Shown here piece by piece: positions 1 through 8,199 of a stretch of 36,989 bases of DNA. Origin of the DNA: an uncultured Anaerolineales bacterium (lineage in GTDB: Bacteria; Chloroflexota; Anaerolineae; Aggregatilineales; Aggregatilineaceae). Position 1 is the stretch's first letter, and each line of letters starts with the position of its first letter. The translations under genes and the position numbers were made by a program. Below the pieces are notes generated by a model. The model worked only from the letters and a program-made list of their open reading frames with translations, was not told the DNA's origin and did not search any database. The stretch covers positions 1 through 36,989 of the forward strand of contig CAKZOB010000085.1 in assembly GCA_937135955.1 (NCBI GenBank). The letters run 5' to 3'.

Positions 1-1196
1 ATGATGCCGGGCCGTTCGCCCTCTGGCCAGTCGGTGAACAGGTTGCCCGACTCGTAGGTGTACCAGGCATTCTTGTTAATCTGCTCGTGTGGCTCCCGAC
101 ACGAGTCGCAGATGCGCCGTCCTCCTGCCGCCGGCGAATACTCAGTGTAGAAGCCGTGATACCACACGCGCTCGTTGCCGTCCTGATCCACATAGGTCAG
201 CTTGAGCATCACCGGGCACTCCGAGCCGGCGATGCCGCAGGCGCTCAGGCTCTGGTGCTGCACGCGCATGGTCACGCGCAGGCGCAGAGTCTCGTAGCCG
301 CGTACGTCCAGCCCTTGCGATCCCTCGCCGAGCACCTGAATGCAGCCTGTCTTGGCCGGGCCAGGGTTGGGGTGCAGGCGCTTGATGTGAATGGTCGGTC
401 GCCCATCCACGGTGGGAAAGTCGTAAGTGCCGCCGGGCGCGTTGGGGAAACCTGGATCGGGCGTGTGGGCGCATACCCATTCGGTGGGCCACTCCTGATT
501 CTGGCCGAAGGTGCTGTTCGGCAGCAGGTCAATGGGGCCAGGGCCGACGCGAATCTCAGCAGAATCGGGCTGCACTTCTCCTTCGGTGCCGGTGGCCAGA
601 TGTTGCGCTGTGCCCGCCCGGCTGATGAGGGTTGCGCTGCCGTTGCGCGAGGTCACGCGCAGGTAGGCGGGTGTGCTTTCGATCAGGAAGTTGCCCCCCT
701 CGCTGATGCGGGTGGTGCCCAGTGGGCCGTCAATCTCGATCTGCAGATCGCGCTCCAGGTCGCTGATAACCCATACTTCCAGACGGCCAATTACCCCTGA
801 CAGGCGAATCACATAAGGGTTGTCGCTCAGGCTGAAGCGCGGGCGCGTGGCACTGCGCAAAGTCGCCATGCTGTCGTTGCGCAGAGTGACGGTGGCGATG
901 ATGTCCCCTGAATAGGGGTCGGAAAAGGCGATATAGCCCTGGGACAGATTATCGGTGGTAAGAGTATTGTTGGCGTCAACGCTGGTGTAGCTGCGGATCG
1001 CTTTCTGGTCGGTGGAGTTAGGCTCGGCCAGGGCGACCGTCCCCTGACCGACGTGCAGGGTGGCGTTGAGCTGCGTGGGCGAATCGAACAGCAGCCAATG
1101 AGTGAAACCGACGGTACCCCCGCACAGCAGCACGAAGATGATCAGTCCGCCGATCATGGTCGCCCAGGCCATGCGCTGCGGGTTGGATGCAAACAT
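1..1196 (-). CDS. Membrane-anchored FecR-like extracytoplasmic protein (3' end outside window)
   Basis: I translated an open frame on the minus strand running from ATG at 1196 off the left edge, about 398 residues without a stop. Residues about 10-33 form one hydrophobic membrane segment after a short positively charged start, so the rest should lie outside the membrane. The following region (about residues 40-215) is rich in beta-type sequence and asparagine/threonine, and contains the kind of glycine-rich strands seen in FecR-like domains. A later Cys-containing region (CGIAGSEC, CDSC near the edge) may hold disulfides. A GAGG Shine-Dalgarno lies 4 bases before the ATG. The start is 9 bases after the acylphosphatase stop, so the two are probably co-transcribed. 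Function unknown. FecR resemblance is from pattern only and the C-terminus is missing. Confidence 0.7.
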   Translation of the reverse strand, partial: MFASNPQRMAWATMIGGLIIFVLLCGGTVGFTHWLLFDSPTQLNATLHVGQGTVALAEPNSTDQKAIRSYTSVDANNTLTTDNLSQGYIAFSDPYSGDIIATVTLRNDSMATLRSATRPRFSLSDNPYVIRLSGVIGRLEVWVISDLERDLQIEIDGPLGTTRISEGGNFLIESTPAYLRVTSRNGSATLISRAGTAQHLATGTEGEVQPDSAEIRVGPGPIDLLPNSTFGQNQEWPTEWVCAHTPDPGFPNAPGGTYDFPTVDGRPTIHIKRLHPNPGPAKTGCIQVLGEGSQGLDVRGYETLRLRVTMRVQHQSLSACGIAGSECPVMLKLTYVDQDGNERVWYHGFYTEYSPAAGGRRICDSCREPHEQINKNAWYTYESGNLFTDWPEGERPGI

Positions 1197-1205
1197 AAGC
1201 CCTCG

Positions 1206-1502
1206 TCAATAGCGGATGTGAAAGCCGCTGAATTCGCCCGTGGCCTCGCTATATGCGATGTCCACATGAGTCACGTGAGCGCCAGGCGGCCCCTGGTGCA
1301 GAAAGATTTCGAACGATGTCAATGCCGCGCGCGGCCCTTCGGCCACGACCTCGACTGTGCCATCCCAGCGATTGCGCACCCAGCCAGTGAGTCCGCGCTG
1401 CACCGCTTCGCGCTGCGTCGTCGCACGAAAGTAGACGCCCTGCACGTGCCCATGTACGATGGCGTGCAGGCGGACCTTTTCGTCAGACGGCCTGTCCGCC
1501 AT
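1206..1502 (-). CDS. acyP: Acylphosphatase
   Basis: Small cytoplasmic enzyme that hydrolyses acyl-phosphates such as 1,3-bisphosphoglycerate or carbamoyl phosphate. The 98-residue product has the family signature: the phosphate-binding loop VHGHVQGVYFR with its catalytic Arg, then GLTGWVRNRWDGTVEV containing the catalytic Asn, and a C-terminal FHIRY. Length matches the usual 90-100 residues. The frame is open 39 bases further upstream, but I chose ATG at 1502 because AGGAGG lies 7 bases ahead of it, the conserved fold begins just after it, and the longer start would lie inside the promoter -10 box. It is the first gene of a probable two-gene unit with the FecR-like gene. Confidence 0.93.
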   Translation of the reverse strand: MADRPSDEKVRLHAIVHGHVQGVYFRATTQREAVQRGLTGWVRNRWDGTVEVVAEGPRAALTSFEIFLHQGPPGAHVTHVDIAYSEATGEFSGFHIRY

Positions 1503-1539
1503 GGCTGTTCCTCCTGCCTGTGGTTGACATGGCGTCGCC

Positions 1540-1568
1540 ATTATAGCAAGGCAGAGGGGTACTCACAA
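1540..1568 (-). promoter_or_regulatory. Sigma-70-type promoter for acyP
   Basis: Read on the minus strand, TTGTGA (1563-1568) is followed after 17 bases by TATAAT (1540-1545), with TGC directly before the -10 box (extended -10). It lies 38 bases before the acyP start codon. Predicted from sequence only. Confidence 0.6.
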
Positions 1569-1676
1569 CGCGCCGGAAACAGCCGTCAGCCCCCGGCAAT
1601 GGGCCGGTTAGGCGGAACTTTCTGGCCCTGTGTTGGCTGAAGGCTGGGGTTGCTGGCTGAAGGCCGGGGGGGGATG

Positions 1677-2276
1677 TCAGTTGGGCGATGGGGGCTGCGC
1701 GGGCCGGGAGCGCAGATCGTCTACGCGGCGGCGCATGTTATGGGCGTCTTCGTCGTGCGGGTTGGTCTCGATGGCCCGCGTGAAGGCTTCGTAAGCGGCA
1801 TCCCAGTCTCGCCGGTCAACATAGATCAGGCCCATGTTGTAGTGAACGTTCGGATAGGCGGCATCGAGTTCGATCACGCGGCGGTAGGCAGCCAGGGCTT
1901 TTTCCTGACGATCGTGGGTAGAGGTGATCAGCTTGCCCAGGTAAGCCGCCGCCAGGTTCGACCAGACGGCTGGCTCGTGAGGGGCCAGCTCGCTGGCACG
2001 TTCCAGGATGGGCACGGCACGCCGATGTTGCCCGGCCAGAATGTAAGCCCCACCCAGATTGACCAACACGTCAATATTTTCGGGGTATAGCGCAAAGCAG
2101 CGTTCCAGCAGAGGGATAGCATCTGTCCCGTTGCCACTGCTGAGTAGCATAGCCGCCTGGCGCATCTGGCGGCGAAACTGCTCTTCGGAAAGCTGCTGCA
2201 GGTGTGCGTTGAGGCGTTCGCGTTCGTCAGGTTCGGGATCATGATCGGCCTGAGGGCCGTGATCGAGATCGTTCAT
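1677..2276 (-). CDS. TPR-repeat protein
   Basis: A 199-residue soluble protein. After a charged, Glu/Arg-rich N-terminus (about residues 1-45) it contains about four consecutive tetratricopeptide repeats, visible as Asn-Leu-Gly-x-Ala-Tyr and Tyr-x-x-Ala-Ile/Val patterns spaced 34 residues apart (for example LVNLGGAYILAG, WSNLAAAYLG, HYNMGLIYVD). The tail is Pro/Arg-rich. TPRs usually mediate protein contacts, and the partner cannot be told. I prefer ATG at 2276 over the longer frame beginning at 2330, because the first 18 residues of the longer form look unconstrained and a GGAG/AGGA purine run precedes 2276. It lies 105 bases downstream of the HEAT-repeat gene on the same strand and could be co-transcribed with it. 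Confidence 0.8.
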   Translation of the reverse strand: MNDLDHGPQADHDPEPDERERLNAHLQQLSEEQFRRQMRQAAMLLSSGNGTDAIPLLERCFALYPENIDVLVNLGGAYILAGQHRRAVPILERASELAPHEPAVWSNLAAAYLGKLITSTHDRQEKALAAYRRVIELDAAYPNVHYNMGLIYVDRRDWDAAYEAFTRAIETNPHDEDAHNMRRRVDDLRSRPAQPPSPN

Positions 2277-2381
2277 GGTCCTACTGCTCCACACAGACTG
2301 ACACAGTGTTATTGAAGACAGTTCAGGCACACCGCCCGCGTCAGCAGCGGGGTGGCCCGAACAGTTTGGAGAACAGCACAG

Positions 2382-3500
2382 CTAGAAGACGTCTTCGTCC
2401 TCGTCGTCGAAGTAGTCTTCGTCGTCTTCCAGGTCGAAGTCGTCTTCGTCCTCACCGATGACGTGAAAATGCCGCCAGGAGGACGGGTTGCCGTCTTCGT
2501 CGAGCAGGTCTTCTTCGTACTCGCTGAAGTCGAACAGCGGCCACATGTCCTCACCAGAAAGTGTCGCGAATGCCTGCGCTTCGGCGACAGCTTCGGCCAG
2601 CTCGTCGTCTTCCTGTGCCTCGGCCAGGGCTGCCAGTTCATTGAGCGCGCGCGTGGCCTGCTTGCCGCCAATCTCACCAATCGCCCAGATGGCCATCTCC
2701 TGAATCTCGCGGTCGTCTTCATAGGCCAGTTCGATCAAGCGGGCCAGGGCGGGGCGCAACTCCAGTTCGCCCGCAGCGCGCGCCGCTTCATAGCGCATTT
2801 CGGGGTGTTCGCTGGAAAGCTCGTCGAGAATCTGGCTGGCCCAGCGTTCGTCGCACGAGCGACCCATGGCGAAGACGGCGCTGATGCGCATGGGCAGTTC
2901 GTCGGCGTAGTAGGCTTCGCGGATCATCTCGCTGACACCCTCGCGCCCGCAGTTGCCGATGGCTTCCAGGGCGCGGCGGCGCACGTCGAGGGCTTCGCCC
3001 CGATCGTGATAGAGCGCGAAGAGCAAATCTTGCAGGCGTTCGTTGAGCGCGGCGGAGAGTTTGCCGAGTTCGCCCTGCAAGACGAACTGTCCCAGCGTCT
3101 TGACCGCTGAGGCACGCACGGTGACAGAAGCGTTGCTGGCGGCAATGCGCATCAACTGCTCAATCACCGAACGCGGGCTATCTTCGAGCACGCCTTCCAT
3201 GGCGGCAATGCGCACTTCGTCGTCGGGATCGTCGAGGGCAGGGTGAATGATGGCGCTGAAGTCCAGCTCGAAGTTCGTCTCCGCCGTCTCGACCAGGCGC
3301 AAGATGAGGTTGCGCCGCCGTTCGACCGGCAGTTCTGGCCACAGGGCGCGGAAACGCTCCAGGTGTTCCCCTTCCAGATCGGATAGCGCATAGATGGTCT
3401 CGGCGGTGAAAGGGGCGTCAGCGTCGCGCAGCAGGGTGACGGTGCGCTGAAACCGGGCGTTACGTTCTTCCTCGCTGATGATGCCGTGAATCATGGTCAA
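2382..3500 (-). CDS. HEAT-repeat protein with acidic C-terminal tail
   Basis: A 372-residue soluble protein built of HEAT/PBS-lyase-type alpha-helical repeats from about residue 75 to 300. Patterns such as DDPDDEVRIAAMEGV, VTVRASAVKTLGQF, DVRRRALEAIGNCG and EMRYEAARAAGEL recur about every 30-40 residues. The last 60 residues are extremely acidic (Asp/Glu runs) with aromatic residues, ending in DEDEDVF. Repeat proteins of this sort are binding scaffolds, and no enzymatic motif is visible. Start choice is uncertain: TTG at 3500 has an AGGTAGG Shine-Dalgarno at about 9 bases, while ATG at 3494 is 15 bases from it. The gene follows the rseP-like gene by 17 bases on the same strand, which suggests a shared operon. 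Confidence 0.82.
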   Translation of the reverse strand: MTMIHGIISEEERNARFQRTVTLLRDADAPFTAETIYALSDLEGEHLERFRALWPELPVERRRNLILRLVETAETNFELDFSAIIHPALDDPDDEVRIAAMEGVLEDSPRSVIEQLMRIAASNASVTVRASAVKTLGQFVLQGELGKLSAALNERLQDLLFALYHDRGEALDVRRRALEAIGNCGREGVSEMIREAYYADELPMRISAVFAMGRSCDERWASQILDELSSEHPEMRYEAARAAGELELRPALARLIELAYEDDREIQEMAIWAIGEIGGKQATRALNELAALAEAQEDDELAEAVAEAQAFATLSGEDMWPLFDFSEYEEDLLDEDGNPSSWRHFHVIGEDEDDFDLEDDEDYFDDEDEDVF

Positions 3501-3517
3501 TGTAGCATTCCTACCTG

Positions 3518-4924
3518 CTAGCGGAGTCCTTCGATGTTGATCGGGTTGAAGATGTCGTTGAGCACTGTGATGAAGATGATGCCCAACAACAACATGACGC
3601 CGATGAAATGGATCAGCCCTTCGCGTTCTGGCTCCATGGGCTTGCCGCGGATCAGTTCGATGACGACGAACAGGATACGCCCGCCGTCGAGGCCGGGGAT
3701 GGGCAGCAGATTGGTGATAGCCAGGGCGACGCTGATCAGCGCGGCGAAGAGCACGATGGGATACATCTTGCCTTCGTCCAAGCTTTGCTCGAAGACGGGC
3801 GCGCCCAGTTGCCCGATACCAATGGGGCTGACCGGACGGGCTGCTTCCGGAGCAATGTTGCCCTCGACCAAGTCCTGCACGAAGTTCGCCATCATTTTAT
3901 GCAGGTTCACGAACTGATCCACCCCTGTGCTGATTGCCTCGTCCAGGGGTAGGGCGCGGGTGTAAGTCTGCTCGTTGCGGTTGATGGCCGTCAGACCGAT
4001 GGCTGCTGGTTCTACGCCCACAATGCCGATGCCAATGCGCACTGTGCCGTTGTCATCAGGCCGCGGCGTGACCGGCAGATCGAGCCGCTGATTGCCACGC
4101 AGCACAGTCACAACGATTTCCTGCCCTTCGTGCGACTGGGTGTAAGCCTGCAACTGCTCGATGCTGGTGACCTCGATGCCATCTACGGCCACGATCAGGT
4201 CTTCGGGCAGGAAACCGGCCCCGTAGGCGGGCATGTCGCGTTCGACCGAGTCAATATAGACGCGCTGGACTTGCTGGTCGGGATCAACCGAGGCAACCAG
4301 CGAGGTCTCGAAGACCTCATTTCCACGCTGCACCTGCAAGGTCACAGCCTGGTTGGTGTGCTGTGCAACCAGGCGGTTGAATTGATCAGCCGAGTCTATG
4401 GTTGTGCCATTGAGCGAGAGAATGACATCGCCGGCCTCTAACCCCGCTTGCTCGGCTGCTGACCCTGGCTGCACGTCGTAGACGGTGACTTCAGCACGGG
4501 CGAAGGGCTGGCCGACGAGCGCGACAAACACGAACAGCAAGAACGCAGCCAGGTAGTTGATGCCAGGGCCAGCCGCCATGAAAAACATGCGCTCCCATGG
4601 GCCAGCCTGAAAGACGCTCTTAGGATTCTTGATGCCGCGCTCCTGGATTTCGCGCTGATCGCTGGATAGCTCGGCCTCGCTCTTGGGGCGGACGAAGTCT
4701 TCGCCATAGGGGCGCACGAAGCCGCCGATGGGCAACCAATTGAGGGTGTAGAGCGTGCCACCGCGCGTGAACAGCACCTTAGCGCGGGGCGGAAAGCCAA
4801 TGCCGAACTCCAGCACGGTGATGCCCACCAGTTTGGCAGCAATGAAGTGCCCCAGCTCGTGCACGATCACCAGGGGAACCAGGACCAGCACGAAAGAAGC
4901 CAGCCCCAGCAAGAAGTTGTCCAT
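3518..4924 (-). CDS. rseP: RIP metalloprotease, RseP/site-2 protease family
   Basis: Intramembrane zinc metalloprotease (peptidase family M50) that cleaves membrane-embedded substrates such as anti-sigma factors. The 468-residue protein has the zinc site HELGH at residues 22-26 inside the first membrane segment, another membrane segment near 115-135 (AAGPGINYLAAF), two PDZ domains (about 146-215 and 225-300) and the third zinc ligand in NLLPIPGLDGGR (Asp about 413), then a last membrane helix. Two PDZ domains resemble E. coli RseP more than the single-PDZ Firmicutes form. ATG at 4924 is preceded by GAGGA. It heads a likely operon with the HEAT-repeat gene. No cognate sigma/anti-sigma pair is seen in the window, so the substrate is unknown. 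Confidence 0.93.
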   Translation of the reverse strand: MDNFLLGLASFVLVLVPLVIVHELGHFIAAKLVGITVLEFGIGFPPRAKVLFTRGGTLYTLNWLPIGGFVRPYGEDFVRPKSEAELSSDQREIQERGIKNPKSVFQAGPWERMFFMAAGPGINYLAAFLLFVFVALVGQPFARAEVTVYDVQPGSAAEQAGLEAGDVILSLNGTTIDSADQFNRLVAQHTNQAVTLQVQRGNEVFETSLVASVDPDQQVQRVYIDSVERDMPAYGAGFLPEDLIVAVDGIEVTSIEQLQAYTQSHEGQEIVVTVLRGNQRLDLPVTPRPDDNGTVRIGIGIVGVEPAAIGLTAINRNEQTYTRALPLDEAISTGVDQFVNLHKMMANFVQDLVEGNIAPEAARPVSPIGIGQLGAPVFEQSLDEGKMYPIVLFAALISVALAITNLLPIPGLDGGRILFVVIELIRGKPMEPEREGLIHFIGVMLLLGIIFITVLNDIFNPINIEGLR

Positions 4925-5044
4925 CAGTCTGTCCTCGTCCTAAGCCTGCTCAAGTAAACGGGGCGTCTCAGCCCCGACGCCCCCGGTTGGTTCTGGTTGA
5001 ACACGCACACGGTGGGAATTGAAGTGCCATCACTGCTACGCAAG

Positions 5045-5073
5045 ATTATAGTCGTGGCGTGGGCCAAGGGCAA
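5045..5073 (-). promoter_or_regulatory. Sigma-70-type promoter for the rseP unit
   Basis: Minus-strand TTGCCC (5068-5073), 17 bases, then a perfect TATAAT (5045-5050). This would give a leader of roughly 115 bases before the rseP start at 4924. The rest of the 259-base gap 4925-5183 holds GC-rich inverted segments (around 5090-5115) but no gene that I can see. Confidence 0.6.
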
Positions 5074-5183
5074 GGATTACCCACGATCGGGGTGCGTGCC
5101 CCCACGCTCACAGCCAGCGACAACCGGCTTTCGCAGCGGGAAGAAGTGTCCTGGCTGACGGTACTGCTGCCAATGAGGACGGG

Positions 5184-6131
5184 TCACCTGGTCAGGTGTT
5201 GCTGCGCGTAGAAGGCGGCCCCGACCAGACACACATCGTCGCCTAGCTGAGCGATCCGGATCAGGGCCGGATCGTCGAAGCGCGGATCGAGCAGATTCTG
5301 TTCCATAGCATGGCGGGCAGGCCGCAAAATCAGATCGCCAAGCTGTACGACGCTGCCGCCCAGGACGATTGCTTGGGGGTTGAACAGGTGCGCCAGGTTA
5401 GCCAGGCCGAGGCCAAGCCAGTATCCGGCCTGTTGCACCACCTGGAGCGCCAGAGCATCACCTTGCTGCGCCGCTTCGCCAACCGTCTTACCATCAATGA
5501 CTTCTGCAGAACGCAGGGACGAAGGTTGCGAACTGGCGACCAGCGTTTCCTGAGCCAGACGACCTATACCAGTGCCGGAAGCCAGTTCTTCCAGGCGGCA
5601 AACCCGACCGTCGGGCAACGTGAAGCGCATATGTCCAGGCTCGATGGCCAGCCTCCGCCAGCCAGTGAACAACTGACCGTTGATCACCGCGCCCCCGCCG
5701 ATGCCTGTGCTAATCGTCAGGTAAATGGCGGGATCGGCCCCTCTGGCCGCGCCAAAATGATATTCGGCCAGCGCGGCCAGGTTGGCATCGTTGTTCATGG
5801 CGACGGGCACATCGCCGAAGGCCTCGCTGATAATCCGCGCCAGGGGAACCTGCTGCCAGCCGGGAAGTGTTTCGGCGTGATGGATGATGCCTGCCTGCGC
5901 ATCGAGCGGGCCAGGGGCGGACAGGCCGATGGCGCTGATTCCGGCCTGGAAATGAGGATCGTCTGGGGAGGGCAGCACCTGGCGAGCTGTGTTGAGCAGG
6001 CGCTCGATCACCGCTGCGGGTGCTTCATTCACTCGCGATAGCGTCTCGCTGCGCCGGACCAGGGCCAGGTCTGGCGTGAACCAACCCGCGCGGATACGTG
6101 TGCCGCCGAAGTCAATCGCCAGAATACCCAT
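5184..6131 (-). CDS. ROK-family sugar kinase (locus A)
   Basis: A 315-residue ROK-fold kinase expected to phosphorylate a hexose or N-acetylhexosamine with ATP in the cytoplasm. The N-terminal phosphate loop IDFGGTRIRAG, the catalytic Asp115 in NNDANLAALAEYHFG and the glycine-rich STGIGGGAVING are intact. The usual zinc-site cluster (CxCGxxGCxE) is degenerate: only Cys178 remains in GRVCRLEELASGTG. Glu-Pro-Gly-His (164-167) replaces the usual E-x-GH form but keeps Glu, Gly and His. Its ATG directly abuts the TAG stop of the phosphofructokinase-like gene, so the two are almost certainly translationally coupled. Substrate could be GalNAc, galactosamine, glucose or another sugar; the neighbours favour an amino sugar or a galactose-series sugar, which is inference. 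Confidence 0.88.
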   Translation of the reverse strand: MGILAIDFGGTRIRAGWFTPDLALVRRSETLSRVNEAPAAVIERLLNTARQVLPSPDDPHFQAGISAIGLSAPGPLDAQAGIIHHAETLPGWQQVPLARIISEAFGDVPVAMNNDANLAALAEYHFGAARGADPAIYLTISTGIGGGAVINGQLFTGWRRLAIEPGHMRFTLPDGRVCRLEELASGTGIGRLAQETLVASSQPSSLRSAEVIDGKTVGEAAQQGDALALQVVQQAGYWLGLGLANLAHLFNPQAIVLGGSVVQLGDLILRPARHAMEQNLLDPRFDDPALIRIAQLGDDVCLVGAAFYAQQHLTR

Positions 6132-7091
6132 CTAGCGTTCGTCTCCGTTGATCTGATCGTAGATGTCGCGGGAAGGGAGGCGGGTCGGGTAACCCTGGAG
6201 CAGCCCTTCGTGTAACTGGGGTTTTCCCTGCCGAACTACCACTGTGCCCGTCCGAAGTCCATCGCGCAGGGCCTGATAGGCCAAGCGGGCCATGTGCGCG
6301 GCCAGGGCGCGGTCACTGTGAGATGGCCTGGCCCCGCGCTGAGCGTGTCCCAGCCGCGTATCGCGAACCCGGATGTTTGTCCACCTGAAAATGTCCTCAG
6401 CCAGCGTGCGGCTGGCGAGCACTCCTTCTGAGAGTACCAGCAGCGCGTAGCCATGCTTGCTGACCATGCGTTTCAGGCGTTCGGCCAGCCAGTCGTTGTC
6501 GTAGGTGTACTCCGGCACCAAGACGACATGCGCCCCCGCTCCCCAGGCGATTTCCAGGGCCAGGAAGCCCGTGTTACCGCCGAGTGTTTCAAGGGTGAAG
6601 ATGCGGTTGTGTAGAGCGTGGCCAGTGGCCAGAATGCCGTCCACGGCCTGATAAGCGTAATTACAGGCTGAGTCGAAGCCAAGGGTCTGTTCGGTGCCGG
6701 CGATGTCGTTGTCAATGGTAGTAGGCAGACCGATGCAGGCAATGCCCCACTCGCTCAGCAAGGGGGCCACATAGCGCAGAGTGCCATCGCCGCCGAGCAG
6801 GATCACGTTGTCAATGCCGTGATGGGCCAGGGCCTCTACTAGCTGTTCGCGCGCCTCGGTCTGTTTTAGGACGGGATCGCGGCTCGATAGCAGGTACGAA
6901 CCACTTTGGCCAGCCCAGGGTGTGATCAGGGCGGGCGTGAGCTGCTCGATCTGCCCGGACAGGATGCCCGCTAAACCGCCCTGAGCACCGTAGACCTCGT
7001 CCCCATGTGCAGTGGCCAGCACCGTATAGTGGGCAAGCACAGTGTTGATTCCGGGAGCATCGCCCCCGCTGACTACAAGCAAGGTTCTCAA
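6132..7091 (-). CDS. Phosphofructokinase-family sugar-phosphate kinase with altered sugar pocket
   Basis: PfkA-family enzyme, 319 residues from the start chosen (E. coli PfkA has 320). I chose TTG at 7091: GGAG lies 8 bases ahead and the product then begins MRTLLVVSGGDAPG, as expected. GGDGT (about 100-104) has Gly after Asp, the ATP-dependent pattern rather than the PPi-dependent GGDD. TIDND (125-129) gives the catalytic Asp127. Arg in HNRIF, the VRDTRLGHAQRG arginines and His match the sugar-phosphate contacts of E. coli PfkA. The MGR motif, however, is replaced by LGG (ETLGGNTG, about 168-175), and PGTIDND is PTTIDND. The substrate may therefore not be fructose-6-phosphate. Tagatose-6-phosphate would fit the LacD and AgaS neighbours, but this is inference. 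First gene of a two-gene operon with the ROK kinase. Confidence 0.87.
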   Translation of the reverse strand: MRTLLVVSGGDAPGINTVLAHYTVLATAHGDEVYGAQGGLAGILSGQIEQLTPALITPWAGQSGSYLLSSRDPVLKQTEAREQLVEALAHHGIDNVILLGGDGTLRYVAPLLSEWGIACIGLPTTIDNDIAGTEQTLGFDSACNYAYQAVDGILATGHALHNRIFTLETLGGNTGFLALEIAWGAGAHVVLVPEYTYDNDWLAERLKRMVSKHGYALLVLSEGVLASRTLAEDIFRWTNIRVRDTRLGHAQRGARPSHSDRALAAHMARLAYQALRDGLRTGTVVVRQGKPQLHEGLLQGYPTRLPSRDIYDQINGDER

Positions 7092-7135
7092 GACATGCAC
7101 TCCGCAATGGTTTCGAATTCTTTCCAATGATTGGC

Positions 7136-7164
7136 ATTATACGCCCAAAACCTCGTTTTTTCAA
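7136..7164 (-). promoter_or_regulatory. Promoter for the Pfk-like/ROK operon
   Basis: On the minus strand, TTGAAA (7159-7164), a 17-base spacer and a perfect TATAAT (7136-7141), ending 45 bases before the TTG start at 7091. It lies back-to-back with the promoter of the DeoR gene. Confidence 0.72.
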
Positions 7165-7199
7165 AGATTTCTTCGCTTTTGCGAGGTAATGGCAAAAAC

Positions 7200-7228
7200 T
7201 TGACAGAAAAACGAAAGAAATCTAAACT
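7200..7228 (+). promoter_or_regulatory. Promoter for the DeoR regulator of locus A, with candidate operator repeats
   Basis: Perfect TTGACA (7200-7205), 17 bases, TAAACT (7223-7228). The -35/spacer region is A-rich and carries GACAGAAAAACGAAAG. A related TGTCAGAAAGGAAATG follows at 7229-7244, and minus-strand AAAAACGAGG lies near 7151-7161. A-rich CGAAAG-like repeats are typical of DeoR-family operators, so autoregulation and control of the divergent kinase operon are likely. The operator assignment is inference. Confidence 0.65.
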
Positions 7229-7265
7229 GTCAGAAAGGAAATGAGTGGGGGCATTGTTGTGAATC

Positions 7266-8066
7266 ATGAGCCTTGGTGAGAACGCTGAGAGCGGCCTGCT
7301 GGCTGTCGAACGGCAGCGCATCATCCTGGAAATCCTGGAGCGCGAGGGAGTAGTGCGTAACAACGAGCTGAAAGACCTGCTCAGCGTCTCGACGGCCACT
7401 ATTCGCTCCGACCTGCGCGAGCTGGAAAAGGCGGGCGTTTGCGAGATTGTGTGGGGGGGCGCTGTTTCCAAACGTTTCCCCGTTGGTGATTACGGCTCGC
7501 GCTTGCAGGAACGCAGTAAACTGCACCCGGAAGCGAAACGGCGTATCGGTGCCCGCGCGGCGCAACTGGTCGAAGTCGGCCAGACAATCATCGTTGATGC
7601 GGGCACGACCACGGTCGAACTCGTTCATCACCTCTCACGCGATCTGGAATACCTGCGGATCGTTACCCCTGCTCTCAACGTAGCTGCTGCGGCGGCACAA
7701 TTCCCCAATGTAGAGCTTTTCATGACTGGCGGAGTGTTGCGACACCTCACCCGCTCGTTGATTGGCCCGCAGGTGCTGCGTGCGCTGGAACTGTTCAACG
7801 CCGACTGGGTGTTTCTGGCGAGCGGGGGCTTCAGCATAGAGCATGGTGTCACAACGTCCAACATGCTTGAAGTGGAGGTCAAGCGCACTATGGTGCAACG
7901 GGCTGCGCGAGTCGCCTTGATGGCTGACAGCAGCAAGTTTGGCCAGGTGCGCTCACTCACCGTTATTCCCATGAGCGAAGTAAATGTGCTTATCACCGAC
8001 ACGAACCTGGGCGACAAAGAGACTGCGGCGCTGGAGGAACTGGGCGTCCAGGTATTGCGCGTCTGA
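7266..8066 (+). CDS. DeoR/GlpR-family transcriptional regulator (locus A)
   Basis: A 266-residue repressor-type regulator. The N-terminal winged helix-turn-helix has the family opening ERQRIILEILEREG and recognition segment VSTATIRSDLRELEKAG (about 41-57). The sugar-phosphate-sensing C-terminal domain follows, with DAGTTTVELVHHL, LTGG-type MTGGVLRHLTRSLIGP and the late ADSSKFGQ. DeoR proteins of this class usually respond to phosphorylated sugars. Canonical RRDL is RSDL and the THGG motif is VWGG here. ATG at 7266 has only a distant GTGGGGG upstream, and the frame is closed just upstream (TGA at 7260), so no longer start is possible. It probably represses the divergent kinase operon and the downstream importer. 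Confidence 0.9.
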   Translation: MSLGENAESGLLAVERQRIILEILEREGVVRNNELKDLLSVSTATIRSDLRELEKAGVCEIVWGGAVSKRFPVGDYGSRLQERSKLHPEAKRRIGARAAQLVEVGQTIIVDAGTTTVELVHHLSRDLEYLRIVTPALNVAAAAAQFPNVELFMTGGVLRHLTRSLIGPQVLRALELFNADWVFLASGGFSIEHGVTTSNMLEVEVKRTMVQRAARVALMADSSKFGQVRSLTVIPMSEVNVLITDTNLGDKETAALEELGVQVLRV

Positions 8067-8199
8067 GGGAGTAACGGCGCTGTCCGGGATCGGCAATCGG
8101 CAAAGGAGGGGAGCTGCGTAAGTCAAATCGGATCGGTTTTCTACAAAGTACGTCGGGATACAGTTCACGAATCTGTTTGTGTACGAGAGGAGTGAAGTC

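Noticed and set aside
87-800. Plus-strand open frame opposite the FecR-like gene
   Set aside because: It lacks recognisable features and is the mirror of a minus-strand frame that has a ribosome site, a membrane helix and operon spacing.
1625-1662. Short direct repeat TGGCTGAAGGC twice downstream of the TPR gene
   Set aside because: Only two 11-base copies with no stem or regular array; too little to call a functional element.
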